In this document: positions 20,658 through 33,399 of the stretch, one piece after another
How positions within the stretch are numbered: the first letter of the stretch is position 1
Layout: every line of letters begins with the position of its first letter
Origin: Dromaius novaehollandiae
Lineage: Eukaryota; Chordata; Aves; Casuariiformes; Dromaiidae
Direction of reading: 5' to 3'
Assembly: GCF_036370855.1 (NCBI RefSeq)
Contig: NW_026991398.1
Location: 806,001-870,000, forward strand
DNA: 64,000 nt
Made by a program: the position numbers and the translations under genes
Notes under the pieces: generated by a model
Told to the model about the DNA's origin: nothing
What the model saw: only the letters and a program-made list of their open reading frames with translations
Database searches by the model: none

Positions 20658-23150
20658 CTTTGGGGGAAAAGACATTGGCAAGTTACAGCAGTCTTCTCTG
20701 AGCCAAACCCATTCCATTTGTAATAGAAATCCCCCCATTTTCTCTGTACCTCACATTCATTCAGCGTTCTGTCTGGAGCTCTGGTTCATGCTGACTGAAC
20801 ATGACATGTAACGCCCATGGTCTCCAGAGGATTCAGTTCTGCTCTGCTAGAGGATGGAAATGGAGGTATCAGTCACCTGCATGTATTTGGTGGGATAACA
20901 GAAAATGGTCATTGTGACATGCAGAAAGGGGACTTGGTCCAGGGACACAGTGGGAATATTCTCTATTTACTGGAACGAGAGATGAATACAGCTCTCATGC
21001 CAGCTCTCTCTCAGAGGCATTCATCTGGCCCAACCTTGCCCTCATGTACAGAGGTGTCTGTATCTGAATCAATCACATCAGATCCCACTCGAGCAAGGGA
21101 GAGAAACAGGCAAGTGAAGGAGGGGCTGAACTGACCCTTTCTAGATGTCTCTGTCCCAATGAGATGGACCCTCTCCTCAGGTCAGTTTATCATCTGTGCT
21201 TTACTTCCAGGCACCGTAGTGGGAGTGGGAGGTGACTAGATCTGATGCACACATCCTGCAGCAGAGTATGTCCAACCCTTATGTGGAAGGGCTGTTCCAC
21301 TTTTAGACACCTCTTTTTTACCAAAAACGACCTGCAGCAGAGATCTAGTCATAGGTGGATTTAGTTTTTAGATGCCTCCATCTCACTGTGGGAGCATTCC
21401 TTGACAGGGCAGAAATCTTTGGCATCTTGATTGTTCTCAGCATGAGCACTTGTGCATCGCAAGGGGAAAAAAGGGCTCGCTATGACTTTGTACAGAGTCA
21501 CGGGATGTGGTCTGTCAATGAGTCTTGCCCCTTACCCACCTCTGCTTGCACCTCTCTCAACCGAAGGACAATCACACTCAGACGTTCCTCTCAGAAAGAA
21601 AACACACTGAGCTGAGACTGGAGGATTTCGGGTTTTAAGGGAAGAGTTCCAATCTGTTCTCTCTCAGGCCAGACATGGAGACAGTGATGAAGAGCATGGT
21701 AAGGTCAGCTCATTTCCCAGCCTCACAGGTTTCAAGGAGGCTGGGGACAGCTCACTCCCATGCAGACCCCGCTGTTCCCCAACTTGCAGTGTTGGTGTCT
21801 GAACCACAGCCGAAACCCACCAACCCCAGAGAGCCCAAGAGAGGAACATGAGCAGCACAGACAGCAGGGGAAACAAGGAGCAACACTGTGATCCTGCTGC
21901 CAATAGAGGCAAGGAGAGACAGACAGACAGGCACTTGGGAAAGCCTTCATCTTACCCATCTGGGCATGCCCCCTTGCAGATGGCCACATTCATCGGGCAG
22001 GACAAAATGGGCCCGTGGCAGGAGAGAGGCTCCTCTCCTCTGGCAGAGGTCTGGCTGCAGAGGAGGTGGTTCATGCCCTGGACCCCATGACTGTGAGGGC
22101 AGAGGCTCTGCTGGGTGAGAGAGGAGACACAGGGAGCTTGCTCCAAGGAAGGTATCTGCAGCAGAGGAAGTCACCATGACTTGCCCAAATCCATCCTCCC
22201 AGGATGATTCTCTTAGCAGTTCCCTCTCATTCCCTGCCCGTCTCTGCTGCCTGGAGCTGTCCCTGCTGGCAGCTCTTTCTCTCTCCCAACATCTTTTCCC
22301 GGTCAGTGCTCCCAGACCCTGTTCCACCCTCTGTGTGCTCAGTTCTGCCCTACAGAAACCTCCCAGGAGGTTTCAGGGCACTGGTCAGGCGCATTGCTGT
22401 GCTCAAAAGTCTGAAGGAGCACATCACATAAACCCTGATAATGCCATAAAGGTGATGACAATGCTGTCTGTAGTCTGGCTGAGGATGAAGGGACTTTTTC
22501 TGTTTTTTCATAGACCTACTGATCTCTGAGAGTGAAGGTTTAGGAGTCCCAGTTCTTTGTCAAAGCAGAAAACTCTTTCCTTTCGTCTCCCTGCAAAAGT
22601 TAGGGAACTGAAGGCATGCACCCTGAAAGGGAAGCTCCTTCCATTTTAAGAAGCCCGTGCCTGAGCTCCCTCTTGAAAAGTCCCCTCAGGACTGTGCTCA
22701 GGGTGAGCTAGAGCTGTGAGCAGCCCTGATCCACACAGCACCCTCTCAGCAGGAGAATGAACCTGCCCTGCCGGGGGTCTCTCCTCCAACCCAGAGCTTC
22801 TCCCCACAATGCCATGGGGAGCTCCCTGGGCAGGCTGAGTGCTGACCCTCACAGGAGGCAAAGACACTGCCGGAGGCACACAGCACCCTGGGGCACAGGG
22901 ACACTGCCCTGAATTACAGTCCTGGTCAGACATATGTGCACACCCAGGCTTCACAGCCCTGCAGCCATCCCTGGGAGAAGGGAGCAGGATGCCCTGTCCC
23001 TGTGACAGTGTGGCAGGGAATGCCTGCTCTGAAGCATCTCCCCCTCTTGCTGTGCACTAGAGGAACCAGAAGAGCAATCCAGCAGATGGGCTGGGTTCAG
23101 AAGACCCCTCCAAGAACCTCAGTAGCATCGCCCTGCAGCCAGAGACTTAC
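20658..23150 (-). other. Candidate 5' UTR intron of the unit B receptor
   Basis: It extends from the donor at 23,150 to an acceptor-like CCCCCAAAG just upstream of the start codon; another AG lies 5 bases further on. No coding sequence is recognised. Compared with units C and D it lacks about 740 bases that would fall near 20,870. Most of the rest aligns with the unit A intron in mirror image. Confidence 0.45.
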
Positions 23151-23480
23151 CGTGTCAAGGGCTGTGAAGATTTCTCCCACAAGCAGCTCTCCTCTGTCCT
23201 CCCACTCCACACTGCCTTGCACTTCTCTCTGCCTTCTCTCATCTCATCTCATGTCAGCAGCAGCAGGCAGTGCCCGCAGCCCTGCTGCTCCTTGCAGAGG
23301 AGCTGCTCCTGCACACAGCTGCCTCTGGGCAGTGCTGCCAGGTTGCCATGAGCTCCCTCCATCCCAGGAGCCTGGCCCCACTCAGGAGCAGAGGCCCAAC
23401 TGAAGGCCTAGATTTCCCTGTCCCTTGTGCTCCCTCCTCCTGGGAAATGTTCACTGCAAAAAACTAAAATATTCACCTAT
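23151..23480 (-). promoter_or_regulatory. Candidate receptor promoter and 5' noncoding exon (unit B)
   Basis: This is the inverted counterpart of the unit A block, with the donor GTAAGT read on the minus strand at 23,150-23,145, 2.5 kb before the receptor start. The AT-rich element has drifted, and the TTTCCCAGGAGG and CATGGCAACCTGG stretches are kept. Role inferred from conservation across all four units and from the splice donor. Confidence 0.48.
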
Positions 23481-24530
23481 TGTCCTTTTCTAAAGAGTGG
23501 AGAGAGATGGATTCCAACATTGCAACTTATTTCTTCAGAGGATGGCTGTCTATGAGAGATGGAAATGTCCCACTCTGGAAGCCCCGGTTCACATCTCTTC
23601 ACTAGGCAGGACACCTAGACAGGGACAAGAAGGGAGCTCATTGACACATGGTTCAGGTGTTGATTCAGATGAGTCAGTCTGGGCATCTCATGCCCATTTA
23701 GAAGCCCCTGGGATGTAGTGGGATTAGATCCTTCCCGTGAACTCCACAAACACAGAGGAGGTGGGATTCCCCTTGCCAAAACTGAAGTGAGCAGAACATA
23801 GAGGTCTGCACATGAGCTCCTTGTCTAAGCTCCCATTGTAATCACTGGAGATGAAGGATGAGAGTCAGTTGCTCACACAGAGGTGGTTGAAGGCATGTGC
23901 CAGTGTCTGCTTGCTCTGACGGAGCAACTGGGAGACCTGCATCCTCCTAGAGCATCAGGTGGGGGCCAGTTGGGGAATTTAGTGGATATCTGAAATGATA
24001 CTAGATGCCTACTACAATTAAGAGCCCCACTCACTAGGAAGCTGAGACATATGAAGATTCCAATGTTACAAACAGCTATCGTAATTCAGTGCAGACACTT
24101 GATTTAATGACATAGAAATAGGCTGCAGGGCCATTTCAGATGCTTGGGGTGTCCAACACAACCATGTCTCTAGCAGATACAGCATGGGACCTATAGGAAG
24201 ACTATGCCCCTTTGGAGTGCATGCTGGGCAAGTGCCCTGGGGCATCTTGGGTTTCCTGCCTGTGCCCAAACAAATGAATCTCACCACTGCCTTTAGGGAA
24301 AGTCCATCCAGTCTACATCCAAGTGTGCTGCATAAAAGGGAGGCCCATCACACCAAGGTCTCCGTTCCAGTCTCTGCCCTCTCAAATCCTTCTAGCTGTC
24401 CTCCCCCTGAACGTCTTCTCACCCTGCCAGATGATATGAACAGGGACTAGGCGAATGATGAGCACAGGGTGCCTGAGTCACAGGCTGCCCAGGCCCAGGG
24501 CCAAAATGTATGCAAGCACATGCAACCTGG
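23480..24530 (-). repeat. Block between CR1 and promoter (B copy)
   Basis: Mirror of 9,350-10,690. No gene recognised. The GT stretch is reduced to a few bases here (near 23,875). Confidence 0.5.
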
Positions 24531-25840
24531 GGTGGAGGCAGGAACAAATGGAGATGCACAAGCTGTCACGGAACTGCCACATGGTTGGAATACCAGAGAT
24601 GTGGTGGGATCACTCGCATGATGGAGTCTTCAATGGCAGGGTACAAGTTCTTCAGGAGAGGCCACCAGGGAAGATCAGGAGGGAGATGCCCTGTATGTGA
24701 AGGGGCATCTTGGATGTATGGAGCTCCTCCATGGGATGGACCAAGGGAGGCAGCTCGGAAAGGCAGAGGAGCTCAGGAGAGCCACCAGGTCATTAAGGAC
24801 AGCACCCTTCAAGCACAAGAATGCTCCATACAAACAGTTTGTAAAATCAGTAGACATCTCTGGACCCCAGCGTGGCTAAACAGGGAGCTCCCACGTGAGC
24901 TCCAGGGTAATAAGGCAGCCTATGCAAAGGGGAAGAAGGCAGAGGCTGGAAAGGAGGAATTTGGAAATACTGTCCAGCAAAGTAGGGATGGTGTTAAGGA
25001 AGCCAAAGCTCCCCTGGGACAGAGACACTTGCAGGGGATGTGAAGAACAGGAAGAAGAGCTGCTACTGCTTCAGTGCAGTGTGACAGTAAAAGAATCAAA
25101 AAGGAAATATGGGCTCATTGCTGAAAGGGGCAGGGATTCTAGCAAAAGCAAATGTAGATAGGTCTGAGGAAGTCCTTCCTGGCTTCAGCCTTCATCAGCA
25201 AGGTCTCCCGAATTGTTGTGTCTTGATTCAGGAGTCCTGAGGAGAAAACCAATCCGCAGAGCCAAAGTCTCTAGAACTCAACCCATACAAGTCTATGGGA
25301 CTAGAGGGCTGGCATCCAAGGACATGGAGAGAACTGGCTGCTATGACAGCAAGGCTGCTCTCTGTCATCTTTGAAAGGTTGTGGAGATCGGGGAGGTCCC
25401 AGTGAACAGAAAAAGGAATATGCTGTGCCCATCTTCAAGAAAGGCCACAAGGATAAACCAGGGAGTTGCAGGCCATTCAGCGTCCTGTTGGTGAGGCATG
25501 TGTCATGGAGCCTCTCCAATCACCTTTCTGGGCACATGAAGAAGATGCTTGGGAACAGTCAGAATGGATTAACTAAAGGTAAATCATTCCTCAGTAACCT
25601 GATTGCCTTCTGTGATAAAAGACCTGCAGTTGTGGAGGAGAGGAGAGCAGTGGATGCGCTGCAGACATCCAGAGGGGCAAGTTGGATGATCGAGCTCAAA
25701 GAGTTTTCATGAATGGTCATGCTTTACTGGGAAGCCAGGTAAAGGTGGAGTATGCAGGGGTATACCCCACGTCCTGTCCTGTTTGAAAGGCTCATCAGCA
25801 GGGCAGAACAACGCGCGCATCAGGACTGGCAGAGATCTGA
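24530..25840 (+). mobile_element. CR1 LINE, decayed (unit B copy)
   Basis: The plus strand shows endonuclease-like (WWDHSHD near 24,600), inter-domain (WLNRELPRELQGNKAAYA near 24,870) and reverse transcriptase (FKKGHKDKPGSCRPFS, GLTKGKSFLSNLIAF at 25,430-25,610) regions of CR1 in order, with frameshifts. It is the mirror of the unit A element and breaks off into a second CR1 at about 25,840. Confidence 0.85.
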
Positions 25841-26270
25841 CTGGCAGAGGAGTGACCCCGAGGAGAAGGGCATGGACGTTACGAGGGATGCCATATGAGC
25901 CACTGATGTGTGCTCACCACAGATGAATCCAGCTGCATACAGGATTGCATTAGGAAGAGCATGGCCACCCGGGCAAGGGCACTTCTTATCCCCCTTAGCT
26001 CAGCACTGGAGTGGCCACATCTGGAACAGTGTGTCCCAGTGTGGGCTGCTCAGTGCTGGAGGAATGGGGAGCAACTGGAGAGAGTCCGGAGGAGGTCTGC
26101 CAAGATGGGGTTTCTGTCCTCAGGCACATAGCCTGTATGGAGAGGCTGAGGGACCTGGGCTTCTTTAGCTTGGTGAAGTGTTAGAGATAAGGGGAATACA
26201 GGGGTAGCGTAGCCTGTGACTTCTTGAAGAGTGGTTTCAGAGATGATGGAGCTTTTCTTGGTAGTGGGAA
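25840..26270 (+). mobile_element. Second CR1 fragment (unit B copy)
   Basis: It encodes a decayed C-terminal CR1 region (CIRKSMATRARALLIPLSSA, then EQLERVRRRSAKMGF). The same fragment is in unit D at 59,480-59,830, and a remnant is in unit A at 6,680. Confidence 0.75.
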
Positions 26271-28090
26271 ACAGCACAAAAGGGGGAAACAGCCACAAAC
26301 TGCAGATGAAAGGTACAGACTGGATGTCTGGAAGAAGAAAGGTCACTTGAAGGGTAGTGCTGTGGTGCAACAGGTCACCCAGAGGGAGTCTGTGATCAGC
26401 CCCTGGCTTTGCATTTCAAAGAACAGCCAACGAGGACAGAGACACATCAGTAAAGACTGAGAAATCCCAGTATGAGAGCAAGGTGGGGAAGCAGGCTGGG
26501 TGTCTACTGCCTGCAGGGAAACAGGTGCAGGTTTGGGACAGCTTAGGACAGCCTGTGGTGGAGATGACAGAGGACAATGCCAAGGCTGAAAGCCTTCAAC
26601 AGAACTGAGGTCTTTGTCCTCTTGGCTATGGCTGGTGTCTCTGCCATTGAGGCCTATGAGAAGAAACCTTTTTCTTATGGCACCAGGGCCTCTTTGCCTG
26701 CCTTCCCCCAGGGACCCAAGATGTGCTGTATCGTTGTCCTGCATTTGGCCTTGCACACCCTGACCTGTGCACTGCCCCCAGGAACAGCCCTGGGCAACAC
26801 ATGGGGGAAAGGATCGCCCTACCCAGGGGCTGGCTGTCAGTGCCTGGCTGCTCTGCTTGATAACACACATCCAGGTTGACTTGGCATCAGAGGCACCTGC
26901 ACATTGCCTTTGCCTGCCTGCAATCAGGGCCTCCAACTTTCTGCTCTAATCAGCCCCCAGGGAGTCTTCCTTGCTAATGGCCCTCAGTGGGACCCATTAA
27001 CACTCCAAGAAACTTTGGGATTTTCTTCTGACTTCAACTTCTTGAGAGGTTTGTTCAGTCTCCTCTCAGCCTGTGAGGTTCATGGACTCAGCACCAAATA
27101 CACCCGAGGGGTCATTAAAATGCATAGCTCCCTAAGGAGCCATGACTCTTCCCATAATTTTCTTCAGCACTTCAATTCTTGTGTGGTTAATTGGAGAGGT
27201 TTCAGGAGTGTATTGAAAAAGAAAGAATTTCTGGTTTTAAAGTTTTTTCCGTATTTTTCATCTTACAAATTAGAGTGATATGACATTCTCCAACTGATAC
27301 TGATCCAGAGTGTCTCCTACTGAAGTCTGGACATGTAGGAAAAGCAGCATCCTTGATGTTAGACATGCATGGAAAAGATTCCTCCCCACCTCCCCAGCCC
27401 TGACAGTTCCCTCATCAGCCACTGGGGACTTAGAGCACTCCTGCTAAAAATCTAACCTTTTTCCACTCAAGGCTGTAGCTAAATGTTACAGCTCATGTAC
27501 ATCAATTCCTACCTGCTTTCCATAGAGAACTAGCTGCAAAGAGACGTCTCAATTGCAATCAAACAAAAATAAACTCAATCCAGTGTCATAAGAAATAAAA
27601 TGCACTCCTCAACTGTATGCCAAGTCCAGGTTGCCTCCAGTGAGGTCCACAGTCTACAAGAAATAACATTCCTTGAAATGTTTTTGACAGATATATAGGA
27701 AAGGCTGAAGTTGGCTGAAGAGACAATTAGACTCCTGAACGTAGAGGCAAGTTTTAGACTCCCTGAAGTGTAAAGCAGCAACTGGAGAGTTGAGAGGTAT
27801 CTGAATGGATAAAGAATGAGGGGAAGAGGAAAACTGGGAAACTATGGAAACTGCACATGCCCGGATAATCTGATGCAAAGTTGACTTTAGAGATGATCAA
27901 GTTAATCAGGGCATGTGGAAAAACAATGAGAGATTACTGAGATTACATCCACAGCCTAATAGACAGAGAAGTGGAAACACAAGGTCAAGGGCTTATCAAC
28001 ATTTCTTCTCCCAAGACTAATATCCTTCCTGAAGATTTCCACTATTTCATCGTAGGATAACATCGACATTAGAATTAGTCAATCACTTGA
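26270..28090 (-). repeat. Upstream block conserved in all four units (B copy)
   Basis: No gene recognised. It contains the landmark CACCAAATACACC at 27,092-27,104. About 90 percent identical by eye to unit A over 26,830-27,100. Confidence 0.65.
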
Positions 28091-29225
28091 GCTGATGAAA
28101 GTGGGCTTATATTCTTTTTTAACGTTGAAAACAGTTCATCACCTGTCCAGGCAGAGCTCAGATGTCCAACCACAAGCACCCAGTGGCACCTGGAGAGGCC
28201 CCGGTGTCTCTGAGGCACCTGCCTGGGCCTGGCAGCGCTTGCAGGGGATCTGCGGGAGACCAGAGCCCCTGGGAGCTGCAGAGGGAGGCTGGGCAGAGGG
28301 CACCAGGCAACCTGCAGTGACACCACATGTCCATGACCCTGTGACTGCATCCCAGCCCAGTTCTGAAATCACTTTCCTTTTCAGACAAAAACATGGCTTA
28401 CACCATTAAACAAGATATTTTTGTGCCTCACACAGAACCCAGGGCCCCCAAACCCACCCCCTGCCCACGGCTGTCCGTGCCACCCCTCACTCTTTGCACG
28501 GAGAGAGTCACACTCTGAGATGGCGAGCTTTCTCGACCGACAGAAGAAAGGAGGGTGACCAGCTTCAAGGAAACACTGTTTTTTTGGATGTCCAAATTTG
28601 CACAAATCTCAACATACCTCTGTTACAGTGACATCTTATAGGTATCTCAGTGAATCTAGCCACACTCCCTTTTCATTCCTTGTGCCGTCAATGAAGTGTG
28701 ACACCATCTGAGGTGACAACAAGGGTGAGACTGATCTCACCCCATGCCAGACCCCTTCAGTGCAGATGTCTCTGGCTAACCCAGCTGTCTGCACTTCACT
28801 TTAGAGGAACACAGACCTCAAGGCATCTCAGGCAGCAACAGCCTCTGTATGTGGGCAAACAAATAAAGGCCTGAATGGAAATTATTAGCCATAAGTTGAA
28901 ACCTGTCCAAAAAATAACTCTGTGCAAAAACTGAAAAGAACACATACTCATTTCCAGAAGTTCAAATATTTTTTTATCAGTTGTAATGAGTCTTTTCTTT
29001 CCTTCTTATTAGCAGCACCAAGTGCATGCAATGCAGTATTGACTCCTGCTCTTTGAGTAGATGTATTTGTGTCCAGTCATTCATCCCAATACATTTGCTA
29101 CCAGCACGCTGAATGGAGAAACTCTGTTCAGAGGAACTACTTGATTTAAAAGCATGTATTTCCTCTGTCGTCTTATGCCTCCTGTCCTTTCTTCTTCCTC
29201 TCACTATTCTGTCTTTACAGAGCTC
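28090..29225 (-). repeat. Outer region shared with unit A
   Basis: Mirror of 3,400-4,780. No gene recognised. It lacks the poly-T expansion. Confidence 0.6.
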
Positions 29226-29510
29226 TCCAGGGAAAGATTCACTGGATCGCAGCACTTGGGGTGGACGAGACCTCTGGACATCACCTAGTCCTACCCCCTA
29301 CTCACTCAGAGGGAACTACAGGAGCTTGCTCAGGGGCTTGCCCCAGTTGCAGATAGTCCACAAACATGCTGAGAATGTGCTCCATCCCATGGCCCAGGAC
29401 ATTCATGAAGACGTTCAACAGTGTTGCCCTATGTGTTGATAATCACTGAGGGATGCTGCTAGCAACCAGCCACCAGCTGGGCCTTGCACCACTGACTACA
29501 GCATTTTGGC
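29225..29510 (-). mobile_element. CR1 fragment, antisense
   Basis: The plus strand reads as antisense CR1 text: ACCTCTGGACATCACCTAGT near the 3' end, then GATAATCACTGAGGGATGCT and CTAGCAACCAGCCACCAGCT. It is absent from unit A at the matching site (about 3,340), so it inserted in B or was lost in A. Confidence 0.7.
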
Positions 29511-30000
29511 CCAATGGTCCAGCCCGTTTTCCACCAGCCTTATGGTCCATTGATGCAGTGCTTTGGACTGGCTCGTCACCATCTCCAAGGCAGAGCCCTG
29601 TGCACTCCAGACACCCCTTTGCACAGAGCACACCTCCTCGCTGTCCCAGCCTGCCTTCTCCAGGAGCCCATTTTCATCCTGCCACATGAGCTGTCCACCA
29701 CAGGTGTGTAATCCCATGGGAACAGGGGAGAGGGAGATGCCAATAAAGGGGATATGGCTTGGATGTTGAAGGTGGGGTCCAGAAGACAGGAGGCCTCAGA
29801 AGAGGGCAGCAGAAGAGGAAGGCAACGGTGACACAGCTGTGATGTTGACAGTGAAGTCACTTCTTTTAGAGGAAGCTCACTGGCCAACATCTGGAAGGAG
29901 CCATTCTGAGGACAAGAAGCACATCACACCAACACTCATCCCAGAAAAGACGAGATGGGGCGGAAGGAAGGGGAGAGGCAGGCAAAGGGGACACAGCTGC
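29510..30000 (-). repeat. Outer region shared with unit A, next to the minisatellite
   Basis: Mirror of about 2,870-3,330. No gene recognised. Confidence 0.55.
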
Positions 30001-30442
30001 TGTGTTGCTTGTGAGGTCCCACCCATGTGCCTGCTCCTTGCCCCTCACTTGCAGAGACAGGAGTGACCTCACAGTCACCTTCACAGCCATGTGCCTCAAA
30101 GTGGCCTTTGAGATTTTGAGACTGAGCCTGTCAGAAACCAGCACCCTCACCATCATCTTCCAAGCCTAGGTGCCTGCTGCTAATATGTCAGCTTCCTGGA
30201 TGGACATGATCCATCTATGCGCGTGGTGCCATCCAATCTGGTACTAAGTGAGGTGAGAAGCGACCTCACAAAATGCAACCCATGTGCCTTCTGCTGGCCT
30301 ATCAGACACTCTGGCATAAATGACCTCACAGACAGTTTCCCACCCACGTGCCTGCTCCTGGCCCATCACCTGCAGACACAGAAGTCACCTCACAGTCACC
30401 TGCATGGTTCTGTGTCTCCTAAGGGCCTACAAGCTGCTGAGA

Positions 30443-30770
30443 CAGAATGATGTCCTAAAATACAGACACGATACAATTGATGTTTGCCCTGCCATTCAGA
30501 GGGACCTCAGCAGTCTGGAGAAATGGGCACAGAGGAACCTCATGAAGTTCCACAAAGTGAAATACAACGTCTTGCACATGAGGAAGAAGAACCCCATGCA
30601 CCAGGACATGCTGGCTGTCGACCGACTGGCTGGAAAGCAGCTTGGCAGAAAAGGGCCTGGGTGTCTTGGTAGACAACATGAAGCAGCGTGAGGCAGAAAA
30701 GTGTCCTCGTGGCAAAGGCTGTCCCTGGGCTGCACTGGGAAGAGCGTTCCAGGAGGGTGAGGGCTCTGTG
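30443..30770 (+). mobile_element. CR1 fragment inside the minisatellite (copy 1)
   Basis: It encodes a decayed CR1 reverse transcriptase C-terminal stretch (AIQRDLSSLEKWAQRNLMKF and a few residues more). It is flanked by minisatellite on both sides and recurs 2,446 bases further on. Confidence 0.85.
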
Positions 30771-32888
30771 CCTGCAGGCTCTGTGTCAGCAGGCTCTGTG
30801 CCTGCTCTCTAATCAGCCTCAGGCAGAAGTGACCTCACAAACACCTGCCTGAGGCCTGAGCCACAGGCTGACCTATCAGCTGCTCAGGCAGAAGTCACCT
30901 CACAATCATCTATCAAGCCCAGGTGCCTGCTGCAGGCCCTTCTGCTTCTCTGATGGACATGACCCAGCTATTTGCTTGCTGCTATCCAATCAGGTATTAC
31001 GGCAGAGGTGACTTCCCAATCAACGTCCAAGCCCTGTGCCTCCTGATGGCCTATCAAGAGCTGAGACTGCAGTCACCTCACAGTCACCTTCACTGCCAGG
31101 TGCTTGTTACTGGCCTATCAGCTACTCAGCTATAAGTGACCACACAATGAACATCTGAGCTGTATACTTGTGGCTGGCCTCTAAGCTGCACAGACAGAGG
31201 TGACCTCACAGGCACTTCCCCACCCATCTGCTGCCACTGGTCCACCATCTTCAGAGACAGAAGTGACATCACTGTTGCCTTCACAGCCATGGTCTTCCTC
31301 TTAGCTTAGGAGCTTCTGAAACACAGTTCACCTAAGAATAACCTTGCTGCCCATCAGCCTCTCAGTGGCCCATCAGCTGATCAGATACAAAGAACCTCAC
31401 AATCAACTTCCAAGCCCAGGGCCAGCTGCTGGCCTTTCAGCTTCCCTGATGGACATGAAGACCCAGCTATGTGCCTGCTGCTACCCAATCAGGTCCTCCA
31501 GCAGAAGTGACCTCACAGTCACCATCCAAGCCATGACCCTGCTGCTGGCCTAGCACCTGCAAGGACAGGAGAGACCACAAAATCAGCATCCTCGCCCTAT
31601 GCCTGTGCGTAGCCTAGTAGGTACTACATCAGCAGTGACCTCACAAGGAGCATCCAAGCAAATGAGCTGCTGCTATCCAGTCAGGTCATCAAGAAGAAGG
31701 GACATGGCAAAGACATCACCAAGCCAGAGGCCAGCTCCTGGCCTATCAGGCACTTACAGACAATTCACCTCACAATGAACATCCAATCCGTGTGCCTACT
31801 ACTGGTCTACCAGCTGCTTGGGCAGGAGTGACCTCACATGCACATGCCCCAGCCATGAGTCTGCTGCTAGCCTATCAGAGGCTGAGACAGAAGTGACCTC
31901 ACCACCACTTTCCCAGCAATATACCTGCTGTTGGCCCATCACCTGCACAGACAGAAGTGACATCACTTTCACCTTTACGGTCACATGCCTCCTACCATCC
32001 GAGGTGCTTCTGAGAAATAACTGCTCTCATCATAGTGTCCCCACCAGTCAGCCTTCTTTCGGCCTACCAGCTGATCCTTTACAAGTAACCTCACAGTCCA
32101 CTTCCAAGCCCACCTGCCTGCAGCAGTCCTTTCAGCCTCTCCAAAGGACTGGACTTGCCATATGCCTGCTGCTATCCAAACAGGTACTCAGGCAGAAGTG
32201 ACCTCACAATCAACACCCAAGCCATGTGCCTGCAAGTGGCCTATCAGGTAATCAGGCACAACTGATCTCACAAACACCTTCTCTGCTCATGAGCCAGTGG
32301 CTGCCCTATCACATGCTGAGACAAAAGTGACCTCACAATCAACATCCAAGCCATGTGCCTGATGTTGGCCTATCAGGTACTGAGACACAAGTGACCTCAC
32401 AGACAGTTTCCCACCCATGAGCCTGCTCCTGGCCCATCACCTGCAGACACAGAAGTGACCTCACACTCAGTGTGCTTCAAACTGGCCTTTCAACTTTGGA
32501 GCCTATCAGCCTGTCAGATACCAGCTCCCTCATCATCATCTTGCAAGCCTAGGTACCTGCTGCTGACACGTCAGCTTCTCAGATAGACATGACCCAGATG
32601 TGTGTCTGCTGCCATCCAGTCAGGTATTCAGGCAGAAGTGTCTTCATAAACAACATCTGTGCCATGAGCCTGCTCCTGGCTTATCCACTACTGAGGTAGA
32701 AATGATCTCAAAATCAGCATCCTAGCCATGGGCCTGCTGCTGGCCTATCAGGCACTCAGGCATAAATGACCTCACAGACAGTTTCCCACCCACATACTTG
32801 CTCCTGGCCCATCACCTGCAGACACACAAGTGACCACACAGTCAGCTGCATGGCACTGTGTCTCCTAAGGGCCTACAAGCTTCTGAGA

Positions 32889-33220
32889 CACAATGATGTC
32901 TTAAAATACAGGCATGACACAATAGATATTTGCCCTGCCATTCAGAGGGACCTCAGCAGTCTGGAGAAATGGGCACAGAGGAACCTCATCAAGTTCCACA
33001 AAGGGAAATGGAATGTCTTGCTCCAGCACACACTGAGTGCTGACTGGCTGGAAAGCAGCTTGGCAGTAAAGGACCTGTCTGGGGGCCCTGGGAGGCAGCA
33101 TGTAGCAGCATAAGCCAGCAACACGTCCACATGGCAAAGGCAGCCCATGGCTTCCTGGGCTGCATTAGGAAGAGCGTTCCAGCAGGGCAAGGGCTCTGTG
33201 CCTGCAGGCTCTGTGTCAGC
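32889..33220 (+). mobile_element. CR1 fragment inside the minisatellite (copy 2)
   Basis: The same CR1 stretch as copy 1, with the same minisatellite junctions and a deletion in the middle relative to it. It arose by duplication of a piece of the array, not by a second insertion. Confidence 0.85.
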
Positions 33221-33399
33221 AGGAGATGGGCCTGCTCTCTAATCAGATACTCATCAGATACTGGCCCATCATCTCATGAGGTACAAATAACCTCACAGTC
33301 ATCTTCCAAGCTCACTGCCAGCTGCTGGCCTTTCAGCCTCCTGATGGACATGATGACCCAGCTATGTGGGTTTCTTTTCTCTCTGTGGAGAAAGGAGAC

